DNA of 64,000 nucleotides, from contig ML133432.1 of NCBI GenBank assembly GCA_003864495.1, positions 1 to 64,000 on the forward strand, written 5' to 3'. The position numbers and the translations under genes were made by a program. The notes below the pieces were generated by a model, which ran no database searches, was not told the DNA's origin, and was given only the letters and a program-made list of their open reading frames with translations. Numbering within the stretch: position 1 is the stretch's first letter; each line of letters starts with the position of its first letter. This document shows positions 13,398 to 27,200 of this stretch, piece after piece. The stretch comes from Nemopilema nomurai. Lineage: Eukaryota; Cnidaria; Scyphozoa; Rhizostomeae; Rhizostomatidae.

Positions 13398-14933
13398 GTA
13401 TGTGATGATGCCCAAGACGGAATTAAGCTGATATGCTGTCATTTTACATGCTGATACCATTGGTGGGTGGTGAACTTCTTGTCAGATGTAATCAGGATGC
13501 CAAACTCTTAAGCCGGCAATATTTATAAATAGACTAGAACTGGCATTTGGAGTCTTCAAGAATTGGCCTCATACTAAATGATTGATTATCGTCTTAATAT
13601 ATGAGAATAATTATCGGACTTGTAATTCTAAACATTGCTTTGATCTGCCAACGAAGATCGCATGGCAAAGGCAGTCAAAGGTGTGGGAAGCCAAATTTAT
13701 TATGCTAACTTTATGCTTTCTTTCATTTTTTTGTAATTTAACACAAACAAATTGTCACAAGACTATAAATAAAACATGTCACATCAGTAGAACTTCATTT
13801 TTATACCAACGGATTTTTTTATCTTCTATCAATATTATAACGAATGTCAAGCATAAATCCAATTTTAGAAAAACTGTATTCGACTTAGATTTGTCAAAAC
13901 ATTATAAAATACTTACTGGTATTGGCAAATGAATTAATATCGGTTAAGTGGTTATTCTATAAATGCAAAGACTTCCTTGTGCCTTAAATTGAGTGGAAAG
14001 TTGCTTGATACTTTGGCCTTTAAACAATGCGAAAATATTATTTACAGTGTAAACAGGAAGAGTGTTGGGGAAGGAATTTTCTGCTTTGTAGCATTCCATA
14101 CAGATAAAACATTTGGTCTTCTGTGTACAGTACAGTAGATATTACAGTTTGTACATTATATGGTATGGAAATGGACACAATTTATAACGCTTCCCTCTGT
14201 TGATGGCACTACAGTGAAGTCGGAAAATTAAGCTTCATTTGGTTAAAGGCCTTAAAGTACTTCAGAAATCGCTCATCGGCTACACCATTGTGAGTGTGTG
14301 TCAAAATTGAAACTCTCAGTTGGTTTGATGCACGGTTGAAGCTTCAAATGACGTTTGGGTAGCATTTTTCTGAAAACAGAATTTTTCGTGGAAATCTTTT
14401 CGTATAGGCTGACTCGGAGATAAATTTTTGAAATATGTAAATGCATTTTCCGAAAAGCACTGCCCCTTAAATGATTCGACCAAAATTGTCGTTGGTATTA
14501 CTTTTCACGCCAAACGGAGTTATCATACACCAAATCGATTCAATGCAGTTAATTCAATAGGGTTTATACGTTAGGGTTGGTACAATGAAGTCAATACAAT
14601 GAAGAGGAAATTGCCTTTTCAGTATTGTCGTTAAAGGAGCAATTCGATGGGAGGACTGGAAAAAGGCACTGGAGACTGTCAAAGTCGGCAGCAGTGCAAA
14701 TCTCACTTGAGCTGAAAATTGCCTGTGTAACGCTGAAGAGCACGGTTTAGAATTAAATTACAGGTACACAAGGAGAGTAAAATAATAGATGTGATGAAGT
14801 AAGAAGGATGTATCTAAAGGCAATTAAAGGCGACCCATAAAAACATCATCTTATACTTAAACTCTGAGTTTATTTGTCATCGTAAACCATCGCAGGCTTC
14901 TAATTCTGTGAACAAGTGCTTTGTGGTACAAAA
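13398..14933. other. Non-coding stretch
   Basis: No gene is supported. The only sizeable frame (13582-13932, +) has no recognisable motif and is most likely chance. The AATAAA at 13768 may end the upstream transcript. Confidence 0.4.
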
Positions 14934-15034
14934 CTTCACAATTGCTAGAAAAAGCGGAACTAGTTTTCGCATACTTTAAAAAAGTACTTTTAAGTATGCA
15001 AAAACTAGTTCCGCTTTTTCTATTAATTGTGAAG
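14934..15034. repeat. Near-perfect 101-bp foldback (MITE-like hairpin)
   Basis: The 43-bp arms 14934-14976 and 14992-15034 are inverted copies matching at about 40 of 43 positions, with only 15 bp between them that are themselves partly palindromic. The arms begin cttcacaatt and contain aaaagcggaactagtttt. A similar gcttctaatt string lies near both ends (about 14896 and 15035) but does not sit as a clean target duplication. It is most likely a miniature inverted-repeat transposable element. Transcribed, it would fold into one long hairpin, so a small-RNA precursor is a less likely alternative. Confidence 0.75.
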
Positions 15035-15213
15035 CTTCTAATTTTTCAATATATCATTCTTTATTTCAGTTGAGAAACTTTGTTAGCATTTCACTTTGCT
15101 AGCAGTTTCTAAAAATGTATAAAACATTGAAATTTAATACATTCTCATTAAATGTTGCTCAAACAAGCAAATTAAGCTTGTCCATAAGGATCAGTAAGGC
15201 GAGGGATTTCGAC

Positions 15214-15546
15214 CACTGATCTCTATAAAAGACTGGATCGAGCTTCTTATTGTTTGACCCAAATGAGAATCAAGACCCGCCAAATTTGATTATGCCCTAG
15301 AATCGTAGGACATGAGATGTTCATGAGCCGACATGAGATCTAAACGGGGTACCCAATGTTGCGCGTATGGCTGTTGGTACATATGTGACATATAAAAAAA
15401 GCAACGAAAACCAAGCTGATGGTCGTAGTGACAGTGAAGTTTCCTTATGTAAGCCTACACTCTATGGTGGGTCCCACGCGGACAAGCAACATTGACCTCA
15501 GTCTGAAACGGTAGAAGCTCGATCCAGTCTTTTATAGAGATCAGTG
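15214..15546. repeat. 34-bp perfect inverted repeats around 265 bp
   Basis: cactgatctctataaaagac... at 15214-15247 recurs in exact inverted orientation at 15513-15546, 34 of 34 bases. The 265-bp interior holds no gene. The pattern suggests a non-autonomous DNA transposon, or two copies of one repeat in opposite orientation. I could not define target-site duplications outside the arms. Confidence 0.65.
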
Positions 15547-15659
15547 ATTTTGATAGACTACCATGGATTGATGTTGGGGATAGACGGATAGTTTTCTGAG
15601 GCAAGTATAGCAATGTAGTATCTATAGTGTATTTGCCACCCAACTCACATTATTTAGAT

Positions 15660-18600
15660 ATTAGCTCTGAAATGCAAAGCCAATGTTTAGACAGGTGCAA
15701 GTGTAGAGAGGGTAGACACCTTCTAATGTTGCCAGCGGTTTGATGATTGTAGCAGAAGAAGACTGCATTTGTTTGGAACTGAATAGGCCTTTGTACCAGA
15801 ACTACGCACCCAAATAGCTTAAACATGTTCTACATGCATTGTAAGGAAGACAGGCTAAAACTACTTCTAACTGACTTTGAAAGCGAAATACCTAGTTCAA
15901 CGTGCAGAGACAAGATCGCAAATCAGGAAAGGTCCAAAGGCAAGAGTGAGACAGCTGGTTCTACTCTCAAGTTACCCATGAACAATCTGGATTGCAAGAG
16001 TAAAGCCTGGTATATTTTCTATTGGCTTTATTCTGCAAGTGAATGGTTTTTTATTCAAACACAAAAATTCCAATGTTCATTACGTTCAAAATACCTATCA
16101 GTTACTATATAACACTACATGTACGATACCATTGGGAGCGAAAGAAAACGACTACCCCATAGCCCATGTAAAAAAGACACATAACGGCAAACTAAATACA
16201 ACTACACTACAAATGATTAAAAGAAAACTATTGAAAAATGTAACAGGGATTCTGTTTCATTTTTCACATCAGATCTCAGGTCATTGTTTCGATGGTTGAT
16301 TATTGTTTCAAGCGCACCTCAAAAAGTGTATAAAGGTGAAATACTCGAAATCTGATGGGAAAAAGAATTTACAAGGAAAAATAACATTTACTCTAAAGGA
16401 CTTTGACTTAGTCTTGGTGGTTGCAAAAGATCTCAATCAAACCGACCGGTTTCGTGGATAAAACGTAAGTGAATGGTTATGGCGAGAATGAGCCCTGTGG
16501 ATGAATTGGCGATGAGGTGTCGTCTTCTTTCACAGTATATGCGTAATAATCAGTTTTTATACATGTCAGAAAACCCAATTACAATACATAAAAGTTGAGA
16601 TTGGTTAATGCGAAAAAAACAAAATATTTCCATTCTTCATTTACAATTATTCTTTCAAAAATTTGAAAGAATTTATGAGACAGTCGGATCAGAAAACATT
16701 TCTACTTCATTCAAATGTCTGCACAGAATTGCAATTTTTGAATGCCCGGCACGAAGTAATTCAATACAAACATCGTTGGTAACTCTTTTGAGAAGATTAT
16801 TTGACGGCAAATATAATGTGTAGAGCAAATATTGATCTGAATCTTATTGGATGCATTTTATTTGTCACGGTCATGTGTCAATAGCTTTTCATTACAAATT
16901 GTCTGCACAGACAAGCTTTGTTTACAGTGAAAGCGAGTCTCGGGTTTTCTCTGCTCTAAGTTGATTTAGAGGGGAATATATCAGCACATGCCTTTTGGTA
17001 TATTTATCTCATACATTATCTCCTAAAGATTGTTCTCGATATTTACCGTCCAGTGAAGTTTGAAAGTGCTTATTTAGTTTGTGTACAAAGCCAAGTATAG
17101 ATGTTTGCAGGAAACAAATTTTCTAGTTTGAACCATGTAGTGTTTTGCATCTGAGTGATTAAAGAAAAAACTATCTTGCTTGCAATTATTGACAAAGGAA
17201 TGAAACAAACGAATCATCCTAGAAAGGACCCTTTTTGAAATAAATGAAGCTTTTTCATGGTGCTCCATCTTAGAGCTTCTTGCAATAAAACAGATGATTA
17301 GTGCCTCTAAAGTTAAGTTGGTAGAAAGTTGATCGATGATACTCGCAATATAATGTTTACTTGACCACATAATTCTGATCACATCCGCCAAGGTTGCCTT
17401 AACTTTTTTTCGTGACCGGTTGAAAATTTTGAGCTAGTCCAGCACCTCTCAAAGCACAATTCTATGATTTTATTAATGCCCCATAGCATGTGGTATCAAA
17501 CATTTTTTGTGTAGCTTGTCCTTTATCTAGGGGCGATCGTGTAAGCGGTGCTCTAGATTTTTGAATCTTCGCGATTTGCCTCTCTGTTTTTTGAAGGCAA
17601 GTTTCTGTGGACTCATACTACACTGTATTCTAAAAAAGGGAAGCCTGTATTTTTACTCCCAGCTTGCTTCGACTGTCAACGTTTCTCTAACATGAAGGGG
17701 ACTTGCCACTATCAACAAAAGTTTAAACTACTTATGGCCGGTATTCAATATTCAAAAATGCTTCAGATAGCAACAAAGGAAAAAGTGAATGATTTTCCTC
17801 ACAATTTCAAACTTTTAAAGTCCAAAAAATTAAACCAACCTCGACTATGTAGATTTTGTGTCACTTATAACAATGCTCTTATCAAATTTTCTTAAATTGT
17901 CATTTAATCAAAACCGTCCAAAAATATACTGTAATACAACACTTAACATTAAATTATTTATTTATCATTTTGCAGAAAACATTTTGAATCAATAGAAGGT
18001 AGATGCTTTGAAGGCGATTAAAGGTACACAGATGTAAAAAGAGCTCAATATTCCAAATAGAGTAGTGGACACATTATCTTTATCTTATGCTTTATATTAA
18101 ACCTTCATGCAACCACTCCACTTATAATCATTCGCTGATTAAAGACTGGCTTAAAGGTTGAGCACTGCTCTTTTCAGAATCGCACAAGCCACAACTGTCT
18201 ACTTTGAATCCCTGTAAATTCTCTAAAGCAAATCTATCAACTGAAAGCTTGGCTGAGAAGGCGCTTTTATATTAGAATTGTAATCACTCTTTGCATATAG
18301 ATTTCCTTGTTGGTACGACTAAACAAAAATCGGCAACTGCTTTCTACCTAGCAACGATCAAATTGAATATAACATGTGATTACGCTTCATAAATATTCAA
18401 TTCTCACAGCCTTCAATGCGCACATCACAAAGCAGTTTAAGTTTATTTTCGTTGTTCAGAAATCAAAAGATAAGCTTTCAGCTGCTCGTTGTGCACCTTC
18501 GAAAGGAAATTACAATTACCATCTACAACTCAACGCCCTCTATCGACGCTTTTCCGCCCCGTTCCCACAAACAGTCGACATTCGGAGGTGAGTTGGGTTG

Positions 18601-21600
18601 TTGCCTTTTAGAAATTGTCATGATCATAATATCTCGATTTCTATCCACTGTTTCTTTGGAAATAACATTAAATCTTCTGTGATGCCGACACATTTCAGCT
18701 TGTTGGTGTTTAACTCTTTGATATGTAAATCAGAGTATAAATATTCTATTGGATATTGAATTATAAGTATTAAATAGCTTTTCATCTTTATGTAAAGGTG
18801 GATATTTCATTTAAACCAAATAAAAGGTTATATATATGTTCTTGCACTATTTCTGCCTCTTGAAAGTTCAGTTTTCATAAGAATATCCACAGTATATTTG
18901 ATTAACATTCTTGTTTTCTACTTTAGAACTCAGTTGATTTTCTAAATAACATTTAATTTTTTTACAAAATTTTTTCTCTGTATAACATTAGGTACAGATA
19001 ATCCTTAGAAAGTCTCCTGAAAAATTAGAAATACTCCGCAAAAAAATACATAGAGCTCCGTGAAACAAACGACTTAAAGAGCTTTCTAGAACACCTATTA
19101 ATCAATCTCGAAATCCACGGCAAATCAGGCATAAAGTGAGCTTAGCTGATAATGACAAATCCGTAAGAAAATACGTGTTTCAAATTCCATTGTGGAGCAA
19201 GCAAAGACGAACCTTATATTAATATAAAGCTTTGTTTACCTGGAAAACGCATGCTAGCAGGTATACTTGAACAGATTTCTGATCCCCCATCTGAATTGGT
19301 ACCCAATTGTCTGACAAGAGTTGATAGTTAAAAATGATATTTCCAGCATGTAATACCAGATAGAGTATTTTGGTTATTTGTTAAATGCCTTCAGAAAAAA
19401 ACTTTTTGAATCACAAACAACCCTCAAGCACAGGCACAGCACACATTTGCACTAGCTCTCCAATGCTTCGAAAACTGTCAGCACTTTTAAATATTGGCTG
19501 TTTTTACAAGTAATTACTATTCCTAACAAAGCAAAAATTAAAGAAAATCGCCCTGGTGAAAGTACTTATGGATTGGTAATACTCTGAGTGTTCCAAGAGG
19601 GCTAATCAGCCTGCCATTGCCCTTCAGTGCCAGAGAAATGTACAGTTTTATTCATAATGAGACAAAGATGTCTGAAGTTTGAATGCAATTTTTGAACAAA
19701 ACCAAGTAGTTTTCTTTCCTAAGCTTCTCTTCTGCCTCTGGCATCACAAGTTAACTTCTTTTCATGGGACCAGCTTTTGAATATGACACTAGAATCAATT
19801 ATTCAGGGAGCTGTTAGAGATTCAAATTGCATTTCGAGAAGGAAAAGAATGATTAGCGTTTTTGAAGCATTTTTAAAATCATTGGACATCCATCTGCAAG
19901 CATGCACTTGTTCTATTGCTATACCTAGTCACAATTACTGTGCGATTCAAGCGATAATTAGTTATTTTGCTGCAGTTCATATCTTCTTTATCTATATGAA
20001 ACATGCAGAGCAGTGAGCCAAGAGCTTCAACAGAAGATATAGACGACTTTCCTAACAGGTCAAAGATTTATCAAAATTCGGTTCGGTACAGGTACGAGGC
20101 AGCTAGACGTGCGAAGCCTCTATCAGACGCGGACTTTGTCAGAAGCTAATTCAATCCACGAAGAGTCAATATGAAAGCAAAGTTGATCGCTTAAACTGCT
20201 GGATTGAAGAAAAGCCCTTTATTGCCCTTATTGGATAAGGAAGGCTAGCTGAGAAAGGCCTTGAAATGCCGGTTTTTAGTCCAGTTGGTGGAGACTTCAT
20301 GGAAGTTGGCAACAATTGACGGAGAAAAGTCACTGCAGCTCTCTTACAGGTAAGGGTGATGCCAAAAGCAGGGAATTAATTCACGTTCCTTTCTGTTTAT
20401 ACAAAATACAAGTTTGGAAGCTTAATTTAAATGGAACAGATGATTATACGGTTCCAAGCGCCATTCTATCAAACTGCCTGTGATTTTAACGTCTTTCAGA
20501 AGGATTCAAGGAACGTATTTTCTGTAAAGAAAAGCTTGCATCCATTTCATACATTGCATATGCATCCATTCTATACATTCGATTTCGTTTTGCTGAAGTC
20601 ACTTTTGAAAATGAAGTAAAGTTAACCGAAAACGATGTGTATTTTAAGAAAAAATTAGCAATTTTTTTGGGAAGCTCTACCTCTATGACAAAGCTCTCAA
20701 TATTCGAACTAGCAACACGAGAAATGCACCAATATTCATAGCGAATAGGATCTATCTTCCCTGGCAGATATCGCTAAGCTGTCACGCTGCAAGATAGATT
20801 CGGTGGCTGCTAATCATATTAAGATACGCTGAAATGAATGTTGAAAACTATTTACTTTTTCAGAGGCCCAAAGGATGTTCATGAAGCCTGTATTGACACT
20901 TAGCCTCAAATCTCCATTCCACATTCCATATCCAAGTTATATTCATCAGCATTTGTTGCCATCATCAAACGTATGCATCTATGCAAGAAACCCCTGTCTG
21001 GTGATTTTTGTCAATTTAAGAATCGTCGCTAAGTATACTATAGCTTGCACAAGCCTTGCAGTAACTTAGGCGTAAACTCTGAAATCTCTTTATTTTGCAA
21101 AGCATGGAAAGATCACTTAATCGGCATAACATAGCAGTAAACTTCGAGAACTTCGATTGCCAATTTGTGTACATCGAAACTCCATACTGTACTTTAAAGT
21201 CTGTAATTGATGGTTAGTTTGCATCAATCCTTTAATATGGATGAAATCTTTTTCAATAAACATGCGTTTCAATTAACATCGATACAAACAAGCAGAAAAG
21301 CTCGACCTAGTTTAGTCTTTGGAGCTTGACCTAGATCATGCCAGTTTTTTAATATCCAGTCAAACAAAGAATCAAATAACATCTATTGAAAGCGATCAAT
21401 GTATTACAGTTGAGTGAATTGAAATCGTAGAACAAACAAGCATCGTTGTTCTGCTTAGCTTTTGAGTATACTTGTTATAAAGCTTACTTCGTCAACAAAC
21501 TAGCTGCCAATTTTTGCAAACATAGCCAAACATGTTAGCATCAATATAGATTCACCCGAAGCTAAAGATGCCGTCTGTGGATCTGATATCGGTATGGCAA

Positions 21601-23176
21601 GCAGGGTCCAGAAAAATTTATGGTTCCACGGCTGGAAGCCGGAGAAGGGTTTTGCCCGCTCTGTCATAATTGAGGAAGGTTTATTAGTAATTCTATTATA
21701 AACAATGGAAGTGATAGTAAAAAAATTCTCGTTTTAAGTTGGTAACGAAAGAGGTTTGAACTATAGAAATTGCAGTCATAGGAAGGTTATAATCTTCTCT
21801 GGACTCTGATGGCAAGTTTCCCACTTTTCGGCATGCATCGGAAGAGCTACAGAAAGCAATGATGCCTTAGGTTGCCAGCCAGAAGCACTTTTTTCGACCT
21901 CTTGCGTCCGATCCAGGGTCGCAAGACAATGGAAAGGATGAATTCATGAATCTTTAAAAGGAGTGGATATTCCTTTTGATGAGAAGTCAGCGTAAGCTTC
22001 AGCAAATCTCTTGCCGTTTGCACATTTCTTCATTGCAACCCATAATGAATCCTGTTAGCTGCGATTATCGACTTTACGAGAAGGCCCATTCGCTGTTTTG
22101 CGCCCATTCATTCCAAAGCCGAAAAATCACCTGTTTTTAATTCGAAGCTTGGTGACGATGTATAACGTGTTCCCTATAATTCAAACGTTCGCCTATCTAT
22201 CATTGGGAGTGAGTACTTGGGCTGCCATATCAGGTAGACTCCAGGCTCAACTAGAAAAAGGACATGTTTACTCTCTTTGAGAAAGTTCTCTTTCTTGCCT
22301 TAAAAAGGTAGCCATATTGTTTTCCTTCCAAGCATGCTAGTTTTAATACCTCTCTCTTTGACTCTGCGGAATCTGTTAGCCAAGAAAGCTAATATTAGCT
22401 TGCAAGAAAGAAGGAATATGAAAGCTCGACCATTTGAAGAAGGAGGACAAGAGGTTCAATTTTATGAGCGGTTCTCGTATGTCGAATAATCCGCTAGAGG
22501 TAACATTAGTTTTCATTAAGTTTACCTGGACAAAATTCCTTGGCGTCATCGCCAAGCCTTGGGCGAAAGGACAATGCAATTTTACATCAGCGATTCTGCG
22601 ATGTTTAATCATGAACTAAGATTCTTTTCAGCAAAACGTCCGTTCGTTTTCGCATGAGAAAACGCCATCTGGCTCTGAGATCAGGGAATGCACCATTTGC
22701 TTATTACCATTAATCCAGACTAGAAATCACACACTCAGTGCAAGGCCAAATGACATCTACAGCAGACAAGCTGATAAATATTCTGATTTTCGGCTTCGGT
22801 TGCCGTATGTCGAAAAACTCCACTAGTGTAGAAGGAGGATTATTGGCAGCCTTACACAGCCATATTTCTTGGTTGTGGAGAAACACCTAATCTCTTGTTC
22901 GATAATCCACAGATAATATATTTTGCTTTTGACAGGATGTAACGGAGACGCAAAGCACTGTCATGTAGAGAGTGTTTAGCAGGTACATGGACTAATTGTA
23001 CAGGCAGATGGGCAACGTCTTGACAACGCATGACCTGGAACTGCTCATCGCCTCTGTAGCACTGCACAGCCACCACGATAGCCAGCAAACAAGCTAGTAC
23101 TATTGTCGTTGTTCTTGTATTACCTACCGCAGGATATCTCTTTTGAATACAGGCAGAAGCTGGTAAACAAACGTAA
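15660..23176. other. Long intergenic stretch without a supported gene
   Basis: About 7.5 kb between the two DEG/ENaC genes. All frames are short, AT-rich and without family motifs, and I found no exon pair with compatible splice sites. Two weakly similar strings (cgtatgtcgaataatccgctag near 22474 and cgtatgtcgaaaaactccactag near 22804) hint at an old diverged repeat. It may contain distal exons or regulatory DNA of the downstream DEG/ENaC gene. Confidence 0.4.
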
Positions 23177-23348
23177 ATGGATAATGAAGAAGATGAATCT
23201 CTTTCAAGCAGTGCAGACGAATCAGCTTTCGACATACAGTATTGTGACTTACAGCAAGAGGAGGTGTTCAGAGGAATCGAATGGATATTTGACTGTGACA
23301 ATATTACCGAATCAACGTATTTAAGATATATCACGCGGTTTCTAGCAG
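23177..23348 (+). other. Possible acidic coding exon, unassigned
   Basis: ATG at 23177 opens a frame reading MDNEEDESLSSSADESAF..., acidic and serine-rich. It runs to a donor-like site (TAGCAG|GTGATT) in phase 1 about 950 bp before the second DEG/ENaC gene. It might be an alternative 5' exon of that gene, or an unrelated exon. I found no convincing downstream acceptor. It overlaps, on the opposite strand, a 160-aa frame (22852-23334) with one hydrophobic segment, and neither has a recognisable family. Confidence 0.15.
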
Positions 23349-24299
23349 GTGATTTCTATTCAATATTTTTTATTTACAGCCAAATAGATATCCAAACGAG
23401 CAATAATTGCTATTTAAATAAGACATATCGATGTCAGGAGCCTTTTTCTCGTTTATCTAGCAAACATATCAGCGGACTCATTTAGCTCAATTTAAAAAAT
23501 CATGTTTTTGCAAATGCTTCTCGTAAAAAGGACAAAGTATATCAAAACAGTCAACGGCGGTAAAAGCTTAAAACATGAAGTAGAATAGACTTATTGCGAG
23601 AATGCCATTCCCAAGACATATCACTGTGATTGATAGTTCTTTAGAGCTGCGAAGAATCAAAGGGGCGAAGGAGTACTTTTATTTTCATCAAAGAGAAGTT
23701 ATATAAATGGTTAATAGCTATGTGGATCTGGAGAAATAGACTGCATTTACCACAATGAGGGAGTTGTAAACAGGCTAAAGGATGAAAATGAGGACCCAAA
23801 GAGATGCAAAAGAAGTATTTGATGATATTCAAGCTTAATTTTGATTACGAACTGACAACGGCTGGATTTTTTCGATGCACCAATCTACCACAGGATAAAC
23901 AAAACATCTGCCGCAGGATTTCATATCTGCTGGCCTTTTTGTGATTTTCTGCATAAGAAATTTGTAGGTTTTATCATTTTAGTTGCTTTGAACAAGAACA
24001 ATTGCACTCAAGTGTCTACTATTCACTGATTGGATAGCTCATTGAAATGACAAGAATATCCAGTATTAATTCATAATTTATAAGTACAAGAAATATTGCT
24101 CACAGAGAGAATTGTGATACAGTCTTGGTTTTACTGTTTAATGCTAGGTTTCAAGATTTGCAATAAATTTAGCTGATCTTTAGGTGTTCCATAAAAACAA
24201 AGCGAGAAAAGATTTTTCATTTACTGTCGCAAATAGTATACAGCCGGTGAATCTCAGAAAATGTTCCCACAATTCTGCATGCAGTTTGGATTATATTGA

Positions 24300-27200
24300 A
24301 TGAGCAGTACTGGTCTGATTGACAGAATATTTTTCGTAGACATGGAAGACCACGCAAGACGACTTGACAAGAAAACACGTCAAAGAAAGATCCAGATCTA
24401 CAAAAGAAACCTGATTTCGAAATCGACTGTGCACGGTCTACGGAACTGCTTTGACAGGAAAAGCAAGGTGCGCCGGTTTATATGGACGATATTGCTGCTA
24501 ACAGCGGTAGGCCTGTTAATGCAAAAACTGTACGAATGCACGATGCACTTTATGAGTCACCCATTCAGCACTACCACAACGGTAAGGTTCGAAGACAGCA
24601 TGCGATTCCCGGCCGTTTCTATTTGCAACCTGAACGACATGCGAAATTCGGTGATGCAAGGCACAAAACTCGACAAGATTATTGGAGGGAGCAAGAATGT
24701 CTCCTTGAGTGGCGACGAGTATCGAAACACGATTCGCAGAGCTAACCACAGGCTTCAAGATATGCTGTACAAATGCAAAATTCTTGACAAGGAATGCTCT
24801 GTGTACGATTTCATTCAATTCAACAAGGACCAAGGCGATCGCTGTTTTACGTTTAACCATGGTCACGAGGGCCAGCCGATTCTATTTTTCAATAACACAG
24901 GGCCTACTCATGCCCTAGAGTTGACTATCAACATCGAAGAGCATGAATATTACCCAGGCACTGACTACTCGGGAATTCAGTTGATTCTGCATGGTCAGGA
25001 TGAGACTCCCGTCAAAATGCAGGGGGTCATGCTGTCTCCAGGATTTATCACCTACGTTCAAGTAAAAAGAAGGAAGGTAAAACTGTTTTCTACTTGTTTT
25101 ATCGTCTTTTGCAGCCTTAAATCTACTGTTTTAGTGAATTTTAGCATTTTATCGGCGACTTTATCAGTGGAAGCATAATCTGTGACATCATCATATGCTG
25201 ACTTGTACAAAGTGACAAGTAAAAATAGGCCACTGATAGAAAGAATTATCTTAAGTCATTGGTAGGAAAATGCACATGGCTCCATGTCTAAAACACATAT
25301 CTAAACCACGTATTTATTACAGCCCTAGCATCATAGCATCTGAGAAAGTGCTCTAGCATTGTGCCACCAAAAAGGATCCCAGTCTCGTTATTGCGAAGTT
25401 ACACTGTGTTGGGATGTTCTTTTAGTCCTGACTAAACAACTTTAAGCTATCAATAGCTTCTGAGACTGTTCTATCAAGACTGTTCTACGCATATTATAAT
25501 TTCAGATCAAGAACCTTCCACCGCCTTTCAAGTCTAACTGTGGAAGCAAGGATCTGAAATATTTCAGCGAAAGATATTCGAAGCATTTATGCTGGATTGA
25601 AACGTTAACAGATCACGTGATCAAGGAATGTGGATGCAAGGAATGGTTTATGCCAGGTAGTTTCATCGAATCCGAAATTATTATTATTACTATAACCCTT
25701 ATAAATCGCAAAGTAAAGGTAAACGAAGATAGGAGTAAGGCTATACATAATCAAAGCTCATCACGAAGCGATATTGGAGTTTCGATTCTATAGGAAGCAG
25801 TGGCTTTATAAATCTCTTAAAAAGCAGCTTTACAAGAGAAAATACTTCCTAGCTTTGCGATTCATCTCTGGTATCCAGCTTTTTAACACAAGAGGAAAAT
25901 TAAATATTATAAAGGCATGCGTCATTAGATTCATATATCACGAGATCACCTTTTGGGTTTTTGCAAAGTTTGGTGAGAGAGAAGCTGATAAAAAAGATTT
26001 GAATTAGAACTAATTCTTTGGGAATTCAGTGAAAAACTTTAGGATGTAAAGAATAGGATTAAGCAGTCTAATTTACTTAACGGTGCAATCTTCTAATGTC
26101 TAGGGTCAATGTTTTAGGAAGAATTAAGAAGAAGTCATTTAGCAGCATCACGTGGTATTTTGTGCTGCAGTTTTAAGTCACAGTTTTCAGATATCTTGAA
26201 GAAAGATCGCCTCAATTTTCCCTTTACATGTCAATAACAGAACTTCTGATTTAACAAAGTGGCTTCTTCGGTAAGCCTCTATCTTTTAACATGCATCTGT
26301 TTAAAAGGCATGGCAGATCACATGTAAACATCACATTGGACGTAGCTGAGCAATCCATTAAAATATTTCTCCGGAAAATTTTTGAAAGCAATCATTCTTG
26401 TAAAACATTTCAAACAGAATTTCAGTTGATTACCGGATTTTCATTAAGAAAGTCAACAAACGGATTATCATTAGAGGTACAATGTAGAATTCTATTGTGT
26501 GATAAAATTGAATTTGATTTCAAGGTGGTTACAGAGTTTGCTCATTCAATGAATCAAATAACTGCATGTGGCCTCGATGGGGTGAGTTTAAACAAGGCAT
26601 TGAAAGGAATTCTTTGATACACTTCTAAAGTTCGGACAGAGAGCTTGTTAATCTGCGCTCTGCGCATTTGAACTCTAAGCGTGATTTTATTAAACAATTG
26701 CTTCAAGCAGGAGAAATCCATTCCATAAAATTTGGTATTCCGTTGTTTAATTATCGGTAAAAGACGATTGGTGTAGAAGACGGATGAAGTTTATATGAAA
26801 GTTTAAAGGTCCTCGTATTATTTATTGAAAGTTAGGCAATAGGTACGGGTTCGCCGACGATCGAGATAGAACCAAGGAAAATAGAGTTGTTCACCTCTTC
26901 TTCACCCTCCTAGCCCAAGGTCTGGCTATTTGCCAAGAATTTTAAGTACCATTTCATGCACAAGGGATCTAGTACTCAAAGAATATAATTGAGAGCCCGG
27001 CACCCGGTAGAAAGTAGTATATATTTTAAATCTCAAGGAGGCTGCGATGCAGTGTTTTTACTAAGCAACTTCATAAAGTATCACATGACTCACTTGTAGC
27101 TGCCTTTGATTTTCCTCTCTTCAGCGGAATTCGATATGCATATGAAATACGACTGTCCCCTTCCTTGCGTCATGGACACCTATACACCGAGTCTGTCATT

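Noticed and set aside
22852..23334. 160-aa minus-strand frame with a hydrophobic segment (TTTIVLACLLAIVVAVQC)
   Set aside because: No family resemblance, no clear start context, and it overlaps another candidate on the opposite strand. It may be a chance frame or a repeat fragment.
26291..26617. 108-aa frame in an intron of the second DEG/ENaC gene
   Set aside because: No motif and no splice context. It lies in the intron between exons 2 and 3, whose junction is well supported by phase and homology.
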